Source: Megaustenia siamemsis
Taxonomy: Eukaryota > Mollusca > Gastropoda > Stylommatophora > Ariophantidae
Length of the DNA: 64,000 nucleotides
Direction of reading: 5' to 3'
Assembly: GCA_032433765.1 (NCBI GenBank)
Contig: JAVIAB010000092.1
Location: 98,905,403-98,969,402, forward strand
Shown here: positions 21,774 through 31,810 of the stretch, in pieces
How positions within the stretch are numbered: position 1 is the stretch's first letter
How the letters are laid out: each line of letters opens with the position of its first letter
Position numbers and translations under genes: made by a program
Notes under the pieces: model-generated
Told to the model about the DNA's origin: nothing
Database searches by the model: none
Seen by the model: only the letters and a program-made list of their open reading frames with translations

Positions 21774-22203
21774 CCTCTAAAAATGGGTACCAGATATTTT
21801 TCTGGGAAGTAAAGGCGGCCTGGCATGATACCGACCACATCACCCAAAACTGTGCCGTAAAAAAAAAAAGTAAAGTACCCCCGTCACGCCAAGTGGCGTA
21901 TAGGGAATATGGTGTTAGTGACCATAAATTTTACAGCCCCTCGGCATATGATTTTTGGGGTAATGTGGTCAGTATTATGCCCGTGCCACTTTACTTTCCC
22001 AGAAAAAAAATCCGGTACCCATTAAAGGCTGGGTGAACCGGAAGCCGTCGGTTGGGATCGAACCTTACCTCTTGTCCTTTGTAGTCCAGTTCACTAACCA
22101 CTGAGCTATCGTGACTCCCAAAACTGTGCCGTGGTAATAGAAAAATATGGTCACTAGCACCATATTCCCCATACGCCTAGCAAGCATGGAGGGAACTTTT
22201 ACT
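21774..22203 (+). mobile_element. SINE-1 subfamily copy, interrupted by another SINE-1
   Basis: Left part 21774-21858 and right part 22118-22203 form one element of the 7325 type. Between them lies an antisense SINE-1. Confidence 0.85.
21859..22117 (-). mobile_element. SINE-1 nested in a SINE-1
   Basis: It is a complete antisense copy with its tRNA-like head at the right end (CTGAGCTATCGTGACTCC) and B box (GGGATCGAACC, complement). The host element's CCAAAACTGTGCCGT is duplicated on both sides (21844-21858 and 22118-22132), a 15-bp target-site duplication. Confidence 0.92.
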
Positions 22204-23310
22204 TTATTCTCAAATAACAATTATTAGTGTATGTCTTTCAGATATGAATGAAATGAGCCTACAGGTTTCACAGCTCACTGTAGAATGATGATAATAATGT
22301 TGATTTGAACTGATGAATTGTCATGCCATGACTGGAATATTTGTTGGCAGAAGAGATAGATGAAGGCAAAAAGAAATTATGCAAAACAACTTTGGAGTTC
22401 GAAATATTTGGAAGTTTTTTTTCTGAAGGGGAAATCTAAGCATTTATGGACAGTTGTTTAATATTTGATGATAATAACCCAATGACCTACTTACTAGGAA
22501 GTCCAACTCCAAGATTTGACTTGCTAGTAAGTAAACAAGTCATTACACTATGAAATTAACTTTTAGAGTTTGGTGCGGCAGGCCAAGATGGCCGCCTAAT
22601 CACATCAGCTTTGGGACTGGTGGCATTTTTGCTGCAGTGTATGTTCAAGAGATTCTTTCTGATCTGAATTTTGTTTGTAGAGACAATGGTGGTTTGGTTC
22701 CATGCACCTGATCACAAAGTCAACAAGGTTTTGGCACCAGCATTTGGAGATTCGTGTTGCATGTGACTGGCCATTGATTGAAGTGGAAGAGTAGCAAGCC
22801 CCGGCTTTGATCTGAAGTCTTCTGTAAACTGGCTACCTGCTGGACTGTGGTTGGATCAAGTGTTTCACCAAAAAGGTGACCTGACTTCATGTGTTGGAAC
22901 AGTGATTCTTGGGAAAGGCTCATTAACTATGAAATCTATACGGATTTAGCATGGGCACATGAAGGTTGTGCTGCCATTACAGTGATCCAGAAGTGTGCGT
23001 CATGAGCTGCACACCTTTTTTCAGAAAGTGACACGTTCATTAGAACAGTATGAATGATCAGGATGAGTAGGCTACTTTGGTGGCTACTGGAGTGGGGGCT
23101 TAACAGATCGGGGAATGCCCTGCCTGCAGTGATGCCAATACTTTCTAAAGTCTAGAATCAATAATTGAATTAATCAACAACAGTAGTGAAGACAATTAAT
23201 GAAAGACATGAACATCTATGGTAGTTTTAATGGTACTTTATAATGATAGTAACAATAATTTTGGGGGCACAGATAATATTTATTATTTTTGTCATTTTAT
23301 TTCCGAAAAG
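22204..23310. other. Unassigned intron before exon A4
   Basis: No gene or repeat recognised. Confidence 0.4.
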
Positions 23311-23412
23311 CTCATCCAAAGGTTCTGGAAGTTGTAAGACTTATGTGGACAATGCCATAAACAGAAGACTAGGTCGAGTTGGTAAGGAGCATGGCACTGC
23401 AGTCTATTCCAA
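23311..23412 (+). CDS. Exon A4 of the repeat-exon kinase gene (102 nt, phase 2-2)
   Basis: Acceptor TTATTTCCGAAAAG and donor GTAAGT. The frame reads SSKGSGSCKTYVDNAINRRL and GRVGKEHGTAVYS. It keeps the YVDNAINRRLGRVG core that is also found, in weaker form, in the exon at 31426. Nucleotide identity to A1-A3 is lower but length and phase are unchanged. Unlike A1-A3, its flanking introns show no obvious match to the others, so it is an older copy. Confidence 0.65.
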
Positions 23413-23754
23413 GTAAGTAAAACATCCACAAATATCTAGCTCATTTGACAAGAAGAAGAGTCAGAGTTTAATTACTTTATAGATTCTTCTTCATCATTTA
23501 CTTCTGTGTTATCCATGTTGTCTTCTGTGACTACTACTTCTCTCCATTGTCTTAAAAGGACATTAAGTGAACCCAGGTACATTGTCATTTACAGTGAACT
23601 GCTATATTTTGTACCTTTCAAGCCAAAACATCTGACTTTAGCAAATCATTTCAGAATACGAGATTGCCTTCCCTTTTTGATGCCTACTTGCTTGATCAGC
23701 TTCTTTAATCTATGACTTTTCATAGCGAGAATTATATAGCACGGGTACAATAGA
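23413..23754. other. Unassigned intron
   Basis: Nothing recognised. Confidence 0.4.
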
Positions 23755-23840
23755 CATAAAATGGTATTAAGCAGCTGAACTAACAGAAAGACAGGACAAG
23801 CTACAACATTTCAGCTGAAGCCTTCCTCACATATAACAAA
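23755..23840 (-). mobile_element. Diverged relative of the 20330 Penelope-like end
   Basis: It has the block order AAAATGGTAT, AACATTTC, GCTGAAGCCTTCCTCA as at 20330-20412. The minus strand reads TGAGGAAGGC...GCTGAAATG, a decayed version of the hammerhead-like core. Confidence 0.35.
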
Positions 23841-23879
23841 CAAACAATCCACATTAAACATAGAGTTCCAAACTAGCGT

Positions 23880-23950
23880 GCTCAGCAACTCATCATCATC
23901 GAGTGCTATCTCTGCAACGAAGGTTGGCTACCATGGAGCGTGGATAATAC
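23880..23950 (-). mobile_element. LINE-B 3' end fragment
   Basis: The minus strand reads CCATGGTAGCCAACCTTCGT and CACTCGATGATGATGAG, matching the end of LINE-B at about 62213-62260. An 18-bp direct repeat (GTGGATAATACATTTGAT) follows at about 23939 and 23967. Confidence 0.65.
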
Positions 23951-23971
23951 ATTTGATAATATCAAGGGTGG

Positions 23972-24470
23972 ATAATACATTTGATTTGAAAAACCTAAAC
24001 TCTGCTTTTGTGCTTAGAAGTTTTCATTTCCACATTTTATCAAGGTTTCTGAAAGTCATTGTTACCATTTATTTTAATTCTAGTTTCTTTCTTTGTGTCT
24101 CCTTGATTTATGTAACCTTCAAGATATATGAAATTATGTACTTCCATTGCTTTTTCTTCAGGGTATATTTTTTTCTTCTGCACAAATTTTATTTTCCTTA
24201 ACTCTAATTTTTCTTGGTTGATCTCATGTCCTATTCTGCTAGTAATTGATGATAGGATGTTTGTTTTTATTTCCATTGTATTCTCATTGCTACTGATAAG
24301 AACTATGTAGCCTGCAAAAATCAAGGTCCAGTGATTGAGACTTATGTATCCACTCAATGCCTGTGTACCTGCCCAGTATTTTAGAATTATGAAGTCATTG
24401 GCAGTTCCAAATAATGTCCTTGCCTCATTAATCAGTTTCACTGCAGTTGGGGCTTCCCCATATCTGCTCC
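23972..24470 (-). pseudogene. Old LINE-A relative, RT region
   Basis: It is collinear with the inverted part of the copy at 31822 (TTGATTTGAAAAACCTAAAC, CTTCTGAAAGTCATTG). Minus frame 24441-24040 reads ILSSITSRIGHEINQEKLEL and FIYLEGYINQGDTKKETRIK, matching LSSIASKIGLEVNHEKTK and FIYLGSHIDREGDTSKEIRI. The YADD box is lost. Confidence 0.75.
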
Positions 24471-24543
24471 ACTGAATGACTCAGTAATTCTCAAATGGTA
24501 AGCAGACTGACTGTTCCTGTCAGGTGTTCATACAAATACACCT

Positions 24544-24866
24544 TCGGGGCCTCAGTAGCCTAGATGGGAAAACCACCTGTCTAGGATACCAATGTTTGGA
24601 CAACCTGTGTTTTATTCCTGCTGGGAGCAACGTGAATTGTACTCGTGGTTGGAAAAAAAAATATCCCCACGATCGACCCAGCCACTGGCAGAAATGGGTA
24701 CCAGGGTAGTACTCTGGGAAGGTGCGGAATGATGACTCACATCATGAGTTTGGATGCTTGAAGCAACACTATCTAGAAGTCTCTGAACACTTCTGGATAG
24801 GTGGCCAAGCACATATGGGTGAAAACTTGCGTGCTAAGACGCCGATTGAAATCTCATACTTACATC
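24544..24866 (+). mobile_element. SINE-2 (tRNA-derived)
   Basis: It is homologous over its full length to the better-preserved copy at 61725-62050. The head GGCCTCAGTAGCCTAGATGG is an A-box-like region; the B box has decayed to GTGTTTTATTCC. Confidence 0.8.
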
Positions 24867-24867
24867 T

Positions 24868-25345
24868 GCTTTTTGCACTAAGCACTCCGTAGTGATCAGA
24901 TTCCTTTTCCACCTTTAGACTCCTTAGTCTCTTAATATATGCATCATTGTCCCACCCATTCTCCTCCTCTTCTCTTAAGGAATGAAGAACAAACTTCATT
25001 CGTTCTCTCTGTTGAGAGTAAGGTCACACTCAGTGCCAGAGCAGCCAGCAAGCTTATCAGCTATTTCATTTCCATGTACACCAGTGTGCTCTAGACAGTA
25101 CACCCATGTTAACATGTTCACTTTGAAGTCATCCAAGAGCTGAATCCTCTCCTGCCACAGACATTGTCAATCTTCTGTAGCATACTTTGTGAGTCAGTTA
25201 CCAAGACTGTGTGGTCCACTTTCTATGTAACCAACCATATTATCACTACTGTTGCTGCTTCTGTCTCAATTCTCATGCTGGACACCGTAATGCCGTCCAT
25301 GCAAACTGCACAGGTGTAGCCATCATACAAATCTTTGATGTTGTT
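24868..25345 (-). pseudogene. LINE RNase H domain relic
   Basis: Minus frames, with stops and shifts, give HTVLVTDSQSMLQKIDNVCG, then NMLTWVYCLEHTGVHGNEIA and DKLAGCSGTECDLT. The series TDSQS...HxGxxGNExADxLA is characteristic of the RNase H domain of LINEs. It is a different family from LINE-H by sequence. Confidence 0.65.
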
Positions 25346-25471
25346 AATTCAAGAGTCAAGAACTCTGTTTCAGAAATGTTGGATATTTCACAATGGTGGC
25401 TTGTAAGTTGTTAGGCTACCATTCAAGTGCATTTTTAGCATTTGTTTGATCAAACCAATTTCATTTTTCAG

Positions 25472-25576
25472 AAACTCATGCCAAAACTTCACTGAAGCTT
25501 CATTCAAGCCCAAAACAGTTAATGTAAACAAGGAAGTCAGCAAATTTGTGAGCAATGATTACCATGAAAGTTCTAA
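25472..25576 (+). CDS. Candidate internal exon (105 nt, phase 2-2)
   Basis: Strong acceptor TTTCATTTTTCAG, donor GTTAGT. Read in phase 2 the 35 codons are open: NSCQNFTEASFKPKTVNVN, then KEVSKFVSNDYHESS. Length, phase and strand fit the exon series of the kinase gene, and it lies between A4 and the 31426 exon. The peptide does not obviously match types A or B. No transcript evidence can be seen here. Confidence 0.4.
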
Positions 25577-25824
25577 GTTAGTACATTTTTTATTTGTCTT
25601 ATATGTAAATGTACATTTACATACTTCTTAGTGTTAGAGATGTTCAGAAATAGTAAAGCTAACATAATGTTGTAATCTTTCTATATACTTTTCTTTCAAA
25701 ATTAATATACTGTAGAATTCCTGCATCTTCTGACTCAGTAATGACAGTCTCAGTCTTCAGTAGTTTATACTCTCTGAAAACAAATGAAATGAATCATTCA
25801 TATTATACATTCCATATTTTTTAG

Positions 25825-25890
25825 AGGCGAACCTGTACAGCAACCAAAAAAGGCATACAAATTAAAGAAAAGTGCGCACATCAATTTTGA
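25825..25890 (+). CDS. Weak candidate exon (66 nt, phase 2-2)
   Basis: The acceptor TATTTTTTAG and a poor donor GTGTTA bracket 22 codons, GEPVQQPKKAYKLKKSAHIN and onward. Kept only because phase and strand fit the gene; the donor is weak. Confidence 0.15.
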   Translation, partial: RRTCTATKKGIQIKEKCAHQF

Positions 25891-26461
25891 GTGTTACTTT
25901 ATAATAATAGTAATTGTTTCCATGAAGCTCTGAATGGACACTGCATAATCAAATATGTTTCAGATTTCTCAGTTATGTTATGTTTAAATTAGTTCTACAT
26001 TCAAAACTCTTTTTTTAAAAAACATTCTCCAGCAAATTAATGATTAAATATTGAACAATGTAGAGCTATTACTATCAACAGAAGTGAGTGATTTTACTGT
26101 CAATTTACACATTCCATATTAGGGATTTAACACATTGGGGCACAGCTGTTTTTCACAATTTAAACAAAAATAGGAAATAACAGCAAGAAAGTAAATGAAA
26201 ATGTATCCAAAACATACAGTTTGGATATCTTGCCGAAGCAGTCAGATAAAGTTTCCTAAAGCTGTTCATCTATTGTTCATAAACTGTAATGGCCCAGAAC
26301 AGTGTTTTATTTAATCAGTTTCTTTCAAGATTTGGGCACAGTTGGAATGAATAATGCACAGAGCAAGCAGTCATTAAAGCATATAATGGAGTTACTTTCA
26401 TAGCAAAAATAAATAACAAAGTTTCAAAAACTTAAAGAATATCAAAAGGAATACATAGTAA
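25891..26461. other. Unassigned intron
   Basis: AT-rich; nothing recognised. Confidence 0.4.
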
Positions 26462-26560
26462 TGTATTGAGTTATTTGCGGGTCATCATCATTGCACTCTG
26501 AACATGTCCACAGGTGCTCAGATCCCCTCCTCAGCAAGTCTCACAGCAATGTATTTGTTT
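26462..26560 (-). mobile_element. LINE-H 3' end fragment
   Basis: It is the complement of the LINE-H end (GGGTCATCATCATTGCACTC, AGGTGCTCAGATCC), matching 13095-13185 and 26765-26850. Confidence 0.75.
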
Positions 26561-26764
26561 TGGGAAGTTTTGATCAGACACAAGATTTTAATCTTATTCA
26601 AATTCCACAGTAATGTTTAAATGAATGCTAAAGATTACGTTCAAAACTCATTAAAAAAACCATATCCTGTAAATTAATTATGAAATTTTTTTAAAGCAGT
26701 TTTTGTGTCTAAATGTGATTACAAAATTAAAAAAACTCAATACATTTAAGTAATTTCAGACTTT

Positions 26765-29130
26765 CATTGAGTTATTTTTGGGTTATCATCAGTGCATTCT
26801 GAACATGTCTATAGGTGCTCAGATACCTTCCTTAGCATGTCCAGCAGTGTCCATCGACTGATGCCTCCAGCTCTGTGTTGGTTGTTAAGTCCTCTTATGT
26901 TTCTCCTAAGCCTCTCATTTCTAAATGTACCCATCTTTACTCCCATCTTTTTCATCTGAAGGAGAGATGTTGACTCATGGTTGTCAAAGTCCTGTGCCCT
27001 TCTCGCATCTCAGAGGGCATTAATGACTTCGGCCTGATCCATTGGTTGATCATCTTCAATAAGAGCACAGCCAGCCAGTCTCCTCTTTCATTTCCCTGTC
27101 CCTAATTATTTTCCCTAATTCTACATGTCCAGGAATGTAGACTGTGTATTGTTGACTTCTGTAATGACTTGACCCACTGCCTGCGTACAGAGCCCACCTC
27201 CACTTTTCTTATCATGCTCATTGAATCTCTAAGTATACAGGTGTTGGTGTATTTTTGTGACTCCCAATCAAATGAATGCCCTGATCACTGCCATTGCCTC
27301 CATTACCATACTACTCATGGTCATACCACAATGCTATCCTTTTTGACTGTACAGTGTATACTGTAAATGTCCATGTGCTCTTTTGGTGTAATATTATGGA
27401 TCTGTCTGCATCGACAACTGCATCTTTCTTGTCATTTTGTCCAAGATGAGGGTGTTGACCTCCACATTGACCACAACTGGATTCCCCTCACTGCATTTCC
27501 TGTTGAGTTTGACAATACACGATAATGTCCCCCTGAATGGTGTAGGCACTTGTATCCACTCCTCACCAGCGTTGATATTGGAAAGCCCACAGACCTATTT
27601 GATGACCTCTTCTGTGCTGCCCAACCATGATTTGCCTTTTTTTTTAGCCTGTCACCTTTACGTTGAGCTCTTGCTGCAATATTGGACTTTATCTGCACTT
27701 ATCTTTTGGTATGCTTGCACACTCCAAATCTTGATTCTGTCATTCATAGTTGGAAAATCAAGAAGCTACCTCGTTGTTACACAGGGAGTGTATCTTGTAC
27801 ACCCCAAGATAATGTGCATTGCTCCATTTTGTACTTTCTCCAGCCCATTGATCTGTATCATACTGACAGTGAGGATTACAAGGGCATACTCAATGTTGCA
27901 AGGACCAGTCCATGGAAAAGAAATGTAAATAGGCTTTGCTCAATATTGGCAGCTGCCATGACTTTCATGGTGGCTAGTCCTTATTGACTTTGTTATAACA
28001 TGGTTGACATGGTCCCCACAACACAGACTGCAATCAAACTTAGCTCCTAGATATGCAATAAACTTGTCTCTAGTCACATTGTCAGCCCCAATTTGTATCA
28101 CAGGTGTTTCCTTGTCCACTGATGTTTTATTAGGATTAACTAAAGCACCTGATACTCTATACCATGAAGATGTGTGATTGAGTTCGTTTTGCATTGTGGA
28201 GATCATTTCACTTCTGTCTCTTCCCTATCAATATACCAGAATATCTAATGAGGAAGGGGTACACCGCCAGTTTGAGGAGCATATGCATGAGGTATTCAAA
28301 TGGTACTCTGTTGTATGCATCCTCCAGATCTATAGCAGCAGAACATGTCTCCTCTCGTCTGTGGAAGCATTTGAAGACGTCATAGGTGAAGACTAAAACA
28401 TTGAACCATGTCTCTTTGTTATATCTATAACCTCAGAGTGTGGGTGGGAATGCGCGTTTCTGTTTAAGGTGACAGATGAGGACACAGGCTACTATTTTAT
28501 CCAGTAGCTTGCCCGCAGTGTTCTGCATGGTGATTATTCTGTAGGCACTGATCTGAGAATGGTCCTTGTTTAACTTTAGTAGCAGTAGTAAGTAGTTGTG
28601 TAGCCACTCCTCCTTAATCTGGCCACTCTGAATGTTGGCATTGAACTCTTTGGCCAGTTTTTGCAAGTCATCGTCGGCTAAATCGCCTATGTCATCATAC
28701 CAAACACCATCTGGACCAGGAGCAGTGTTGTGTGACCTTTCAAGTGTAGTGCAAATCGTATCAGTTGTGATTGTGATATCTTCTCTCAGCATTACATCCT
28801 TACACAATTCTGAAAAGGAATCCCGTATCCTCATTCTTACAGCTTCATTTCTTTGTTCAATCTGCTCAATGTAGCGGGCAAGCAGAGCCTTCCCTTTGCT
28901 CTCATCAAATTTTGCCATATCTGGCCTGTGCTCTGAAAGTCTGGTATGTCTCTGTCTTGTGTTGTGCCATTCATGCTCTGATGAAGGCACCAGAATGTGG
29001 CTAGTGATATTTCTGAGCCCACTTTTTTGCAGAAATCATCCCACTTTGCATCCTCAGCCTGCTTAGCGCATAGTTTAAAGTGCATCATTTTTTGGTCAAC
29101 CTCTTCTTTCAGGTGCTTCAAGAACTCAAA
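26765..29130 (-). pseudogene. LINE-H, longest copy in the window (RT plus RNase H)
   Basis: Read on the minus strand from 29130: a pre-RT helix-rich region (FEFLKHLKEEVDQKMMHF), then RT start NTAPGPDGVWYDDIG, ISAYRIITMQNTAGKLLDKI, and further on IDLEDAYNRVPFEYLMHMLL (palm motif A). Then follow VTRDKFIAYLGAKFD, the connection region and the RNase H part. It is 5'-truncated (no endonuclease seen) and carries frameshifts. RNase H after the RT is typical of the I group of LINEs; the exact clade is not resolved. Confidence 0.8.
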
Positions 29131-29133
29131 CAA

Positions 29134-29236
29134 AAAGAATTGAAAACTGCTAGAACAAAAATTCAGATAAGAGAAGGAGTATCTTGATCTATGCCCTATG
29201 GGCCAGCTATGGATCGAAAGGTCAAAAGATAGATAG
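29134..29236 (+). mobile_element. LINE-A 3' tail
   Basis: It carries AACTGCTAGAACAAAAATTC, then GCCCTATGGGCCAGCTATGG and a short AGATAGATAG end. Confidence 0.8.
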
Positions 29237-29239
29237 TTT

Positions 29240-29525
29240 TAAATTCTTTTAAAGATATTTTGACAAATCTCGCCATTTGTCTCTGTTCTGTGCAAGCAGC
29301 TCTATCTCATTGAGGGAGCCGATTCCTGCTGCTCTTGCCTCTCTTATCAATGCTCTTCTCAGTGTCTCTCTGGGTCTTCCTCTTTTCCTCTTACATGTTG
29401 TTTCCCACATGAGGGCTTGCTTTGCTATTCAGTTATTATCTCTTCTCATCACATGCCCAACATATGACCATCGTCTTTTCTTTATTACTGAAGATATTAG
29501 TAGTTGATTGGCGATTTCTATAATT
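29240..29525 (-). pseudogene. LINE-A C-terminal fragment, inverted next to the tail
   Basis: The complement encodes the LINE-A end (..WSYVGHVMR.., GRPRETL.., LIKxL) with stops. It abuts the + strand tail at 29236, tail to coding end, so the two parts face each other. Confidence 0.8.
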
Positions 29526-29545
29526 TCCTTGTTTGTTTACCAAGT

Positions 29546-30108
29546 GAATATGTGGCCATTAAAAATATCTAGGTGTTTCTTCACCCCTGCAATTGACTTT
29601 GTGCTGAAATATTCTGGTTATGTGCTCCCCTCTTGTTAACATTTTATTTGCCCATAAGTGGGGTTTGTTTTTGAAGTTGACAATAACAGTAATAGTGAAA
29701 AGTTCATAGCAATTGAAGAACTATGCTATTCACTGATGGGCCCATGCAAACATGCTAAGAAATGAAGATGGCAATTTTTAACAAATTTATAGATAAATTT
29801 ATTTAAAACAGAACAGAAATTTCTTTAAAATATGTTTTAGTGTGAGAACTGAAGCCAATTATTAAATTATGATTTTATGAAGAGTGAGTAACCAATTTAT
29901 TGTTTTCTGTTCTTGCACTGAACTTCTAGAATAGATGGCTCAGACATAACTAGATAGATTTTATATATTTTTTTTTTTTAAAATGTGTGTTCGCATCTTG
30001 ATTTTTACACCATCAAAAAGTGATTGTAATTTATATATATCTGTTCTTTGGTATTGCTCTTTATCCCTTTACCATTGTGATTGAATTGCTAAGTCTTTGG
30101 AATGATGT
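29546..30108. other. Unassigned intron
   Basis: Nothing recognised. Confidence 0.4.
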
Positions 30109-30120
30109 ATTCTTTTAATT

Positions 30121-30864
30121 CTCATCAGCAATCAGATAAAAACGATGCAGGAAAACACAAATGAACTATCATCAATAGCCAGCAAAATTGGGCTTGAGGT
30201 CAATCATGAAAAGACTAAAGTCATGAAAAGTTTAATTCCAACAAGTGACAAAATATACATGGAAAACAAACCAGTAGAAGAGATCGATCACTTCATCTAT
30301 CTTGGAAGTCACATTGATCGAGAAGGGGATACGAGCAAAGAAATTAGAATCAGACTGGCTAAAGCAGCAATGTCTTTCAGAAGCCTTGAAAAGTTGTGGA
30401 AATCAAAACTCATTAGCACAAACACAAAACTTAGGCTATTCAAATCAAATGTACTATCAACCCTTACGTATGCGTGTGAAAGCTGGAAAACAACAAGAGA
30501 TATAGAAACAAAGTTGAACGCATTCGAAAATAAATGTCTAAGGAAAATACTTGGTATAGAATGGAACGAATTCAAAACAAACGAGGAAATTAGAGAAATC
30601 GCCAATCAACCACTAATATCTTCAGTAATAAAGAAAAGACGATGGTCATACGTTGGACATGTGATGAGAAGAGATAATAATCGAATAGCAAAGCAAGCCC
30701 TCATATGGGAAACAACAGGTAAAAGAAAAAGAGGAAGACCCAGGGAGACACTGAGAAGAACATTGATGAGAGAGGCAAGAGCAGCAGGAATCGGCTCCCT
30801 CAATGAGATAGAACTGCTTGCACAGAACAGAGACAGATGGCGAGATTTGATAAAATATCTTTAA
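30121..30864 (+). CDS. LINE-A RT C-terminal fragment, open frame
   Basis: Open from the truncation point to the stop. The encoded part starts just after the FADD box of the RT and includes SSIASKIGLEVNHEKTKVMK, FIYLGSHIDREGDTSKEIRI, YACESWKTTRDIETKLNAFE, WSYVGHVMRRDN and GKRKRGRPRETLRRTLMREA. These are the thumb and C-terminal segments of an APE-type, RTE-like LINE. The catalytic Asp residues and the endonuclease are absent, so it cannot act alone. The intact frame reflects recent insertion, not function. Confidence 0.85.
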   Translation, partial: LISNQIKTMQENTNELSSIASKIGLEVNHEKTKVMKSLIPTSDKIYMENKPVEEIDHFIYLGSHIDREGDTSKEIRIRLAKAAMSFRSLEKLWKSKLISTNTKLRLFKSNVLSTLTYACESWKTTRDIETKLNAFENKCLRKILGIEWNEFKTNEEIREIANQPLISSVIKKRRWSYVGHVMRRDNNRIAKQALIWETTGKRKRGRPRETLRRTLMREARAAGIGSLNEIELLAQNRDRWRDLIKYL

Positions 30865-30965
30865 AAGAAAACTGCTAGAACAAAAATTCATATAGGAGAA
30901 GGTGTATCTTGGTCTACGCCCTATGGGCCGGTTACGGCTCGAAAGGTCAATAGATAGATAGATAG
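30121..30965 (+). mobile_element. LINE-A, young 5'-truncated copy with target-site duplication
   Basis: It is flanked by ATTCTTTTAATT (30109-30120) and ATTCTTTTTAATT (30966-30978). It is nearly identical over its length to 49740-50571, differing at only a handful of bases. It ends in (TAGA)n. Confidence 0.93.
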
Positions 30966-30978
30966 ATTCTTTTTAATT

Positions 30979-31425
30979 GATCAAGTTAGTGCAGTCCTGT
31001 AGCATATGTTCTACAGTTTAGTCTTTTTGCTCACATGTCAGGGTTTGTACCTGATACTAAAGTTATGTTCTTTATGTGTATTTAGCATTTTGTGTCTCAT
31101 TTTGATCTGGACATTGAAGATGTGATGTTGATCTAGTAATTGTGATCATGCCATCAATAATAGACTAAATAAAGTCACAATGGGATTTCGAGATGTGCAT
31201 GAAATAGATGTACTGGATTGTTTTGTTTACATGTTGAAGCAGAATTTGCTAAAAATTTAATAAGCATAAATTTTTATCAGAATGACCAGGACAAGTGACG
31301 AAAAATATGTATTCGAACTCTCATTTACCATGTAGATAAAGTTTCAACATATAATGGTCTGTTCAGAATACATTGAAATAATTCCATTTAACCAATGACC
31401 AAGATTTAGTAATCTTTTCTTGCAG
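30979..31425 (+). other. Unassigned intron before exon E
   Basis: Nothing recognised. The acceptor TTTTCTTGCAG ends at 31425. Confidence 0.5.
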
Positions 31426-31645
31426 CCAAACCCCGGAAAAAAAGGTGTATGTGGACAATGCTTTCAATCGTAGGCATAAAAGAGTTGGACTACCTTTGGG
31501 GTCTGCTCCAGTTTCAAAGAACACTGAGCGGTATAGAGACACTCCACTCAACAGAGAACTGGATAGAGTTGGAAAGCCCTGGGGAACTCATGTTGTCAGT
31601 AATAAAAAACTTGCACAACTGAGGAAACATTTGGAGGACAACTTT
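31426..31645 (+). CDS. Exon E of the kinase gene: two more copies of the YxDN-RVG motif (220 nt)
   Basis: Acceptor TTTTCTTGCAG, donor GTAAGT. It enters in phase 2, matching the A and B exons, and leaves in phase 0, matching the next exon at 34842. It encodes KKVYVDNAFNRRHKRVGLPL and GSAPVSKN, then RYRDTPLNRELDRVGKPWGT and HVVSNKKLAQLRKHLEDNF. Both segments follow the pattern Y-x-D-N/T-x-x-N-R-x-x-x-R-V-G-x-P-x-G-S/T of type A exons. It is the hinge between the repeat array and the kinase part. The fit of phase, motif and strand is the best evidence that array and kinase are one gene. Confidence 0.7.
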
Positions 31646-31810
31646 GTAAGTTCACTTATGTATTGTCAAACATACCATTCAAAGCACAGTGTCATCCTAC
31701 ACCAACTTTATCTTCTGATATGTTGAAACATAATGTGTTCCTTGATTAGGTCTGAATTTTCATATCTTAGTGTAAAAGTAAAGGTAGCCCCGCTGCAATT
31801 TCTGTTGGGC

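Noticed and set aside
27437..27928. 163-residue + strand open frame
   Set aside because: It is antisense to the LINE-H coding strand, which carries the recognisable motifs.
30309..30803. Antisense open frames over LINE-A (for example 30309-30605 and 30606-30803)
   Set aside because: They are shadows of the LINE-A coding strand and appear identically at 49919-50413.
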